Shown here piece after piece: positions 6,843 through 8,383 of a stretch of DNA of 8,383 nucleotides (the first letter of the stretch is position 1; the number at the start of each line of letters is the position of its first letter). A model generated the notes under the pieces. It was not told the DNA's origin, made no database searches, and was given only the letters and a program-made list of their open reading frames with translations. Position numbers and translations under genes: made by a program. This stretch comes from Cohaesibacteraceae bacterium (GTDB lineage Bacteria; Pseudomonadota; Alphaproteobacteria; Rhizobiales; Cohaesibacteraceae), in the NCBI GenBank assembly GCA_016764535.1, contig JAESRR010000131.1:1-8383 (forward strand), given 5' to 3'.

Positions 6843-7586
6843 TCAAACCCGATCACCATTGAAGTCTGTGTGGATAGCTATGAAGCTGCACAGGCTGCTG
6901 TTGAGGCAGGAGCAGATCGTATTGAGCTCTGCTCGGCTTTGTCAGAAGGCGGTTTAACGCCTTCCTTCGGTTTGATGCAGATCGCTTGTCAGTTAAAGGT
7001 GCCGGTTTTTGTGATGATCCGTCCGCGGCGAGGTGATTTCACCTATTCATCCGACGACATGGCGATCATGGCGCGTGATATTTGTATGGTGAAAGAGCTG
7101 GGGCTTGCCGGTGTGGTGTTTGGATCAACCCACTCTCATGGCAGGCTCGACAAGGTCGGGATGAAAGTCCTGAAAACCGCTGCCGGATCTTTGGGAACAA
7201 CATTGCACAGGGCAATTGATGTTGCGCCTGATGCTTTGGAAGCGGTTGAGGCCGCTATTGAAATCGGTTTTGATACCATTCTCACTTCGGGTCAGGCACG
7301 CAAGGCCATTGACGGTATAGAATGTATTGCGTCAATGCATGAAAAGGCTGATGGCCGGATCAATATTATGGCCGGATCGGGTGTTGGGCCAGGGAATGCG
7401 CGGCAACTGGTGACCGAGGCTGGATTGCGCCACTTGCATCTGTCTGCCAGCATTCGCAAAAAATCAGACATGACGCACCGGGGATTGTTTGCCGATGCAG
7501 ATAATGTCTATACAAGAGCAAGCGTTGATCCCGAACTTGTGCAACAAACCCGTGATCTTGCCATGGCTGCACTTGGTTCGCATTGA
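6840..7586 (+). CDS. cutC: CutC family protein (TIM barrel)
   Basis: The CutC-family (beta/alpha)8 barrel has 248 residues from the proposed start, close to the usual length. Recognised segments are IEVCVDS (7-13), GADRIELCSALSEGGLTPS (24-42), MIRPRRGDF (59-67), GVVFGSTHSHGRLD (91-104), then TLHRAID, ILTSGQA, IMAGSGV and HLSASIR in order. CutC was named for copper homeostasis in Escherichia coli, but that phenotype was later assigned to the small RNA MicL encoded within the gene, so the biochemical role is open. Here it directly follows GH20 (2-base gap), arguing for a role in sugar metabolism. The start is probably ATT at 6840; the alternative ATG at 6792 overlaps GH20 by 46 bases and adds a non-family N-terminus. 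The end of the gene carries a 7-codon duplication. No terminator is evident downstream. Confidence 0.92.
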   Translation: MSNPITIEVCVDSYEAAQAAVEAGADRIELCSALSEGGLTPSFGLMQIACQLKVPVFVMIRPRRGDFTYSSDDMAIMARDICMVKELGLAGVVFGSTHSHGRLDKVGMKVLKTAAGSLGTTLHRAIDVAPDALEAVEAAIEIGFDTILTSGQARKAIDGIECIASMHEKADGRINIMAGSGVGPGNARQLVTEAGLRHLHLSASIRKKSDMTHRGLFADADNVYTRASVDPELVQQTRDLAMAALGSH

Positions 7587-7607
7587 GCTGCATCTGGTTC
7601 ACATTGA
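7566..7607 (+). repeat. 21-bp imperfect tandem repeat covering the cutC stop codon
   Basis: The last seven codons of cutC including TGA (7566-7586, AALGSH-stop) are followed directly by a second copy (7587-7607, AASGSH-stop if read in frame). 18 of 21 bases are identical, and one of the three differences is silent. The second copy is untranslated and gives a back-up stop. Confidence 0.85.
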
Positions 7608-7642
7608 AAATAGTACTGTGGGCCAAAGACCAGACCGGTTGA

Positions 7643-8221
7643 TCACATCCTTGCAAGTCGTTTGCGCAAGGCAGCCTCGAGCTCATCTGGTTTGTATCCA
7701 AAAGGTCCCTGGGCACCGGCATAAATGACTTTACCGTTTTCAATCATATACAGGCGAATTGGCCAGCTGTTATAGGCATGTAACGCCGTGTTCTTCATTG
7801 TATCGAGGTAGACCGGCCAGTTAAAGTTTTTGCTTTCAACCAATCGCTTTGCGACAACGCAGCGCTCTTCCATGGTTGTGGGTTGTTTGATGCAGAAATC
7901 ATCTTCATCGCCAGTATATTCCTCGTCTTCCCTGAAATTTCCCGGAATTTTCCAGCCATCGACAGGGTGAGCTTCGGCGATGTATATCGTTGCAAACTGG
8001 ACACGCGCATCCTGATTGTTTTTAAACAGCGCAAGCAGCTCATTGATCCGTCGTCTGTGTACAGGGCAGGTGTAGCTACCAAAATTCAATACGGTAATGC
8101 CATCAAAATCGCAGACCTGTTCCAGATTGGTTTCGTCCATCGCCAGAGTACACAGTGGGGCATTCACGAGTGTGTCACCGACGTTCAATCCATCGCGTTT
8201 GTTGCCAGTCCATTTGCTCAT
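7643..8221 (-). CDS. Iodothyronine deiodinase-like thioredoxin-fold protein (Cys form)
   Basis: This 192-residue protein matches the deiodinase family along its length. It has VLNFGSYTCPVH (44-55), where vertebrate enzymes have NFGSCT-Sec-PP; Cys52 takes the selenocysteine place. YIAEAHPVDGW (80-90) contains the Glu83 and His85 expected at the active site. The C-terminal part is WPVYLDTMKN (135-144), then WPIRLYMIENGKVIYAG (153-169) and GPFGYKPDELEAAL. Bacterial members have no established substrate; a peroxiredoxin-like or dehalogenase reaction is possible. The ATG at 8221 gives a natural N-terminus but lacks a clear ribosome site, and the frame stays open upstream into a chemoreceptor fragment, so the product might be a fusion. 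The gene is convergent with cutC (56-base gap). There is no signal peptide from this start, so it is probably cytoplasmic. The family call is strong; the function is unknown. Confidence 0.85.
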   Translation of the reverse strand: MSKWTGNKRDGLNVGDTLVNAPLCTLAMDETNLEQVCDFDGITVLNFGSYTCPVHRRRINELLALFKNNQDARVQFATIYIAEAHPVDGWKIPGNFREDEEYTGDEDDFCIKQPTTMEERCVVAKRLVESKNFNWPVYLDTMKNTALHAYNSWPIRLYMIENGKVIYAGAQGPFGYKPDELEAALRKRLARM

Positions 8222-8272
8222 TTCGCGATTTGCAATGCCATCATTCTGCGAGAAACCGGTCGACCGTAAAGT

Positions 8273-8383
8273 CTGGATCACTTCACCAATTTTGTTAGCC
8301 GTCTTCAACAATTCCTGCATTTGACTTGCTGTTGTTGATACTTCGCTAACGGCCTGTCGCGAAGCATCTGATGCGACAGTCAC
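8273..8383 (-). pseudogene. Truncated methyl-accepting chemotaxis protein fragment
   Basis: Reading leftwards from the window edge, 37 residues match the ascending helix of an MCP signalling domain (VSEVSTTASQMQELL, then KIGEVIQ). In intact receptors this is followed by a segment like LINDIAEQTNLLALNA. Here the match stops abruptly after GEVIQ at about 8273 and gives way to TLRSTGFSQNDG, unrelated to MCPs. No stop intervenes before the deiodinase-like domain, so it may be a broken gene, or the N-terminal part of a chimeric protein. Without the hairpin tip it should not couple to CheA. The 5' part lies beyond the window. Confidence 0.7.

Noticed and set aside
7587..7642. Terminator between the convergent cutC and deiodinase-like genes
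   Set aside because: No stem followed by a T run is visible on either strand in this short gap.
8257..8266. 10-bp perfect palindrome CGGTCGACCG near the MCP break as a recombination site
   Set aside because: It is suggestive by position, but such a short palindrome is common by chance. No matching copy was seen near the left edge, and no recombinase gene is present in the window.
7883..8269. 128-codon + strand frame opposite the deiodinase-like gene
   Set aside because: The - strand frame carries a full conserved family pattern; this one does not match anything and lacks a start context.
1..8383. CRISPR arrays, tRNA/rRNA genes, transposases or phage genes
   Set aside because: None were seen: there are no regularly spaced repeats, structured RNA signatures or mobile-element proteins in the window.

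Overview
The window looks like a chromosomal segment of a Gram-negative, motile, chemotactic proteobacterium. The style of the chemoreceptor, RpiR regulator, RidA and M81 proteins and the moderate GC content (roughly half, estimated by eye) suggest a marine-type alphaproteobacterium. The genus cannot be fixed from the sequence alone. Genes are tightly packed, most starts have a clear Shine-Dalgarno sequence, and no stretch over 300 bases lacks a gene.

Layout. (1) Left edge, + strand: the C-terminal half of a methyl-accepting chemotaxis protein, closed by a strong bidirectional terminator. (2) 542-2585, - strand: a two-gene unit in which an NTF2/SnoaL-like protein is followed one base later by an M81-family (MlrC-like) metallopeptidase starting at TTG. 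(3) 2586-2681: a divergent control region with overlapping promoter-like elements on both strands around a near-perfect 12-bp palindrome. (4) 2682-7586, + strand: a five-gene set: RidA-family deaminase, RpiR/MurR-type regulator with a SIS domain, short-chain dehydrogenase, GH20 beta-N-acetylhexosaminidase without a signal peptide, and a CutC-family TIM barrel that appears to start at the rare codon ATT. (5) 7643-8221, - strand: a thioredoxin-fold protein strongly resembling iodothyronine deiodinase, with Cys at the selenocysteine position. Its reading frame runs without a stop into (6) a truncated chemoreceptor fragment at the right edge.

How the genes may work together (inference). The five-gene set reads as a locally regulated catabolic unit for an amino-sugar-containing oligosaccharide or glycopeptide. 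GH20 would release N-acetylhexosamine in the cytoplasm, the SDR would oxidise or reduce a sugar or derived alcohol, RidA would clear a reactive imine/enamine, and the SIS domain of RpiR would sense a phosphosugar. The divergent M81 peptidase could trim an attached peptide. CutC is the member of unknown role; this context fits a carbohydrate enzyme better than copper homeostasis. No transporter, kinase or deacetylase lies in the window, so the pathway is incomplete here.

The most unusual structural point is the pair of chemoreceptor pieces at the two edges. They point towards each other, and the right one stops just before the part of the signalling hairpin at which the left one begins to be visible. 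This is the pattern expected if one inversion broke an ancestral receptor gene, although two independent paralogues would also explain it.
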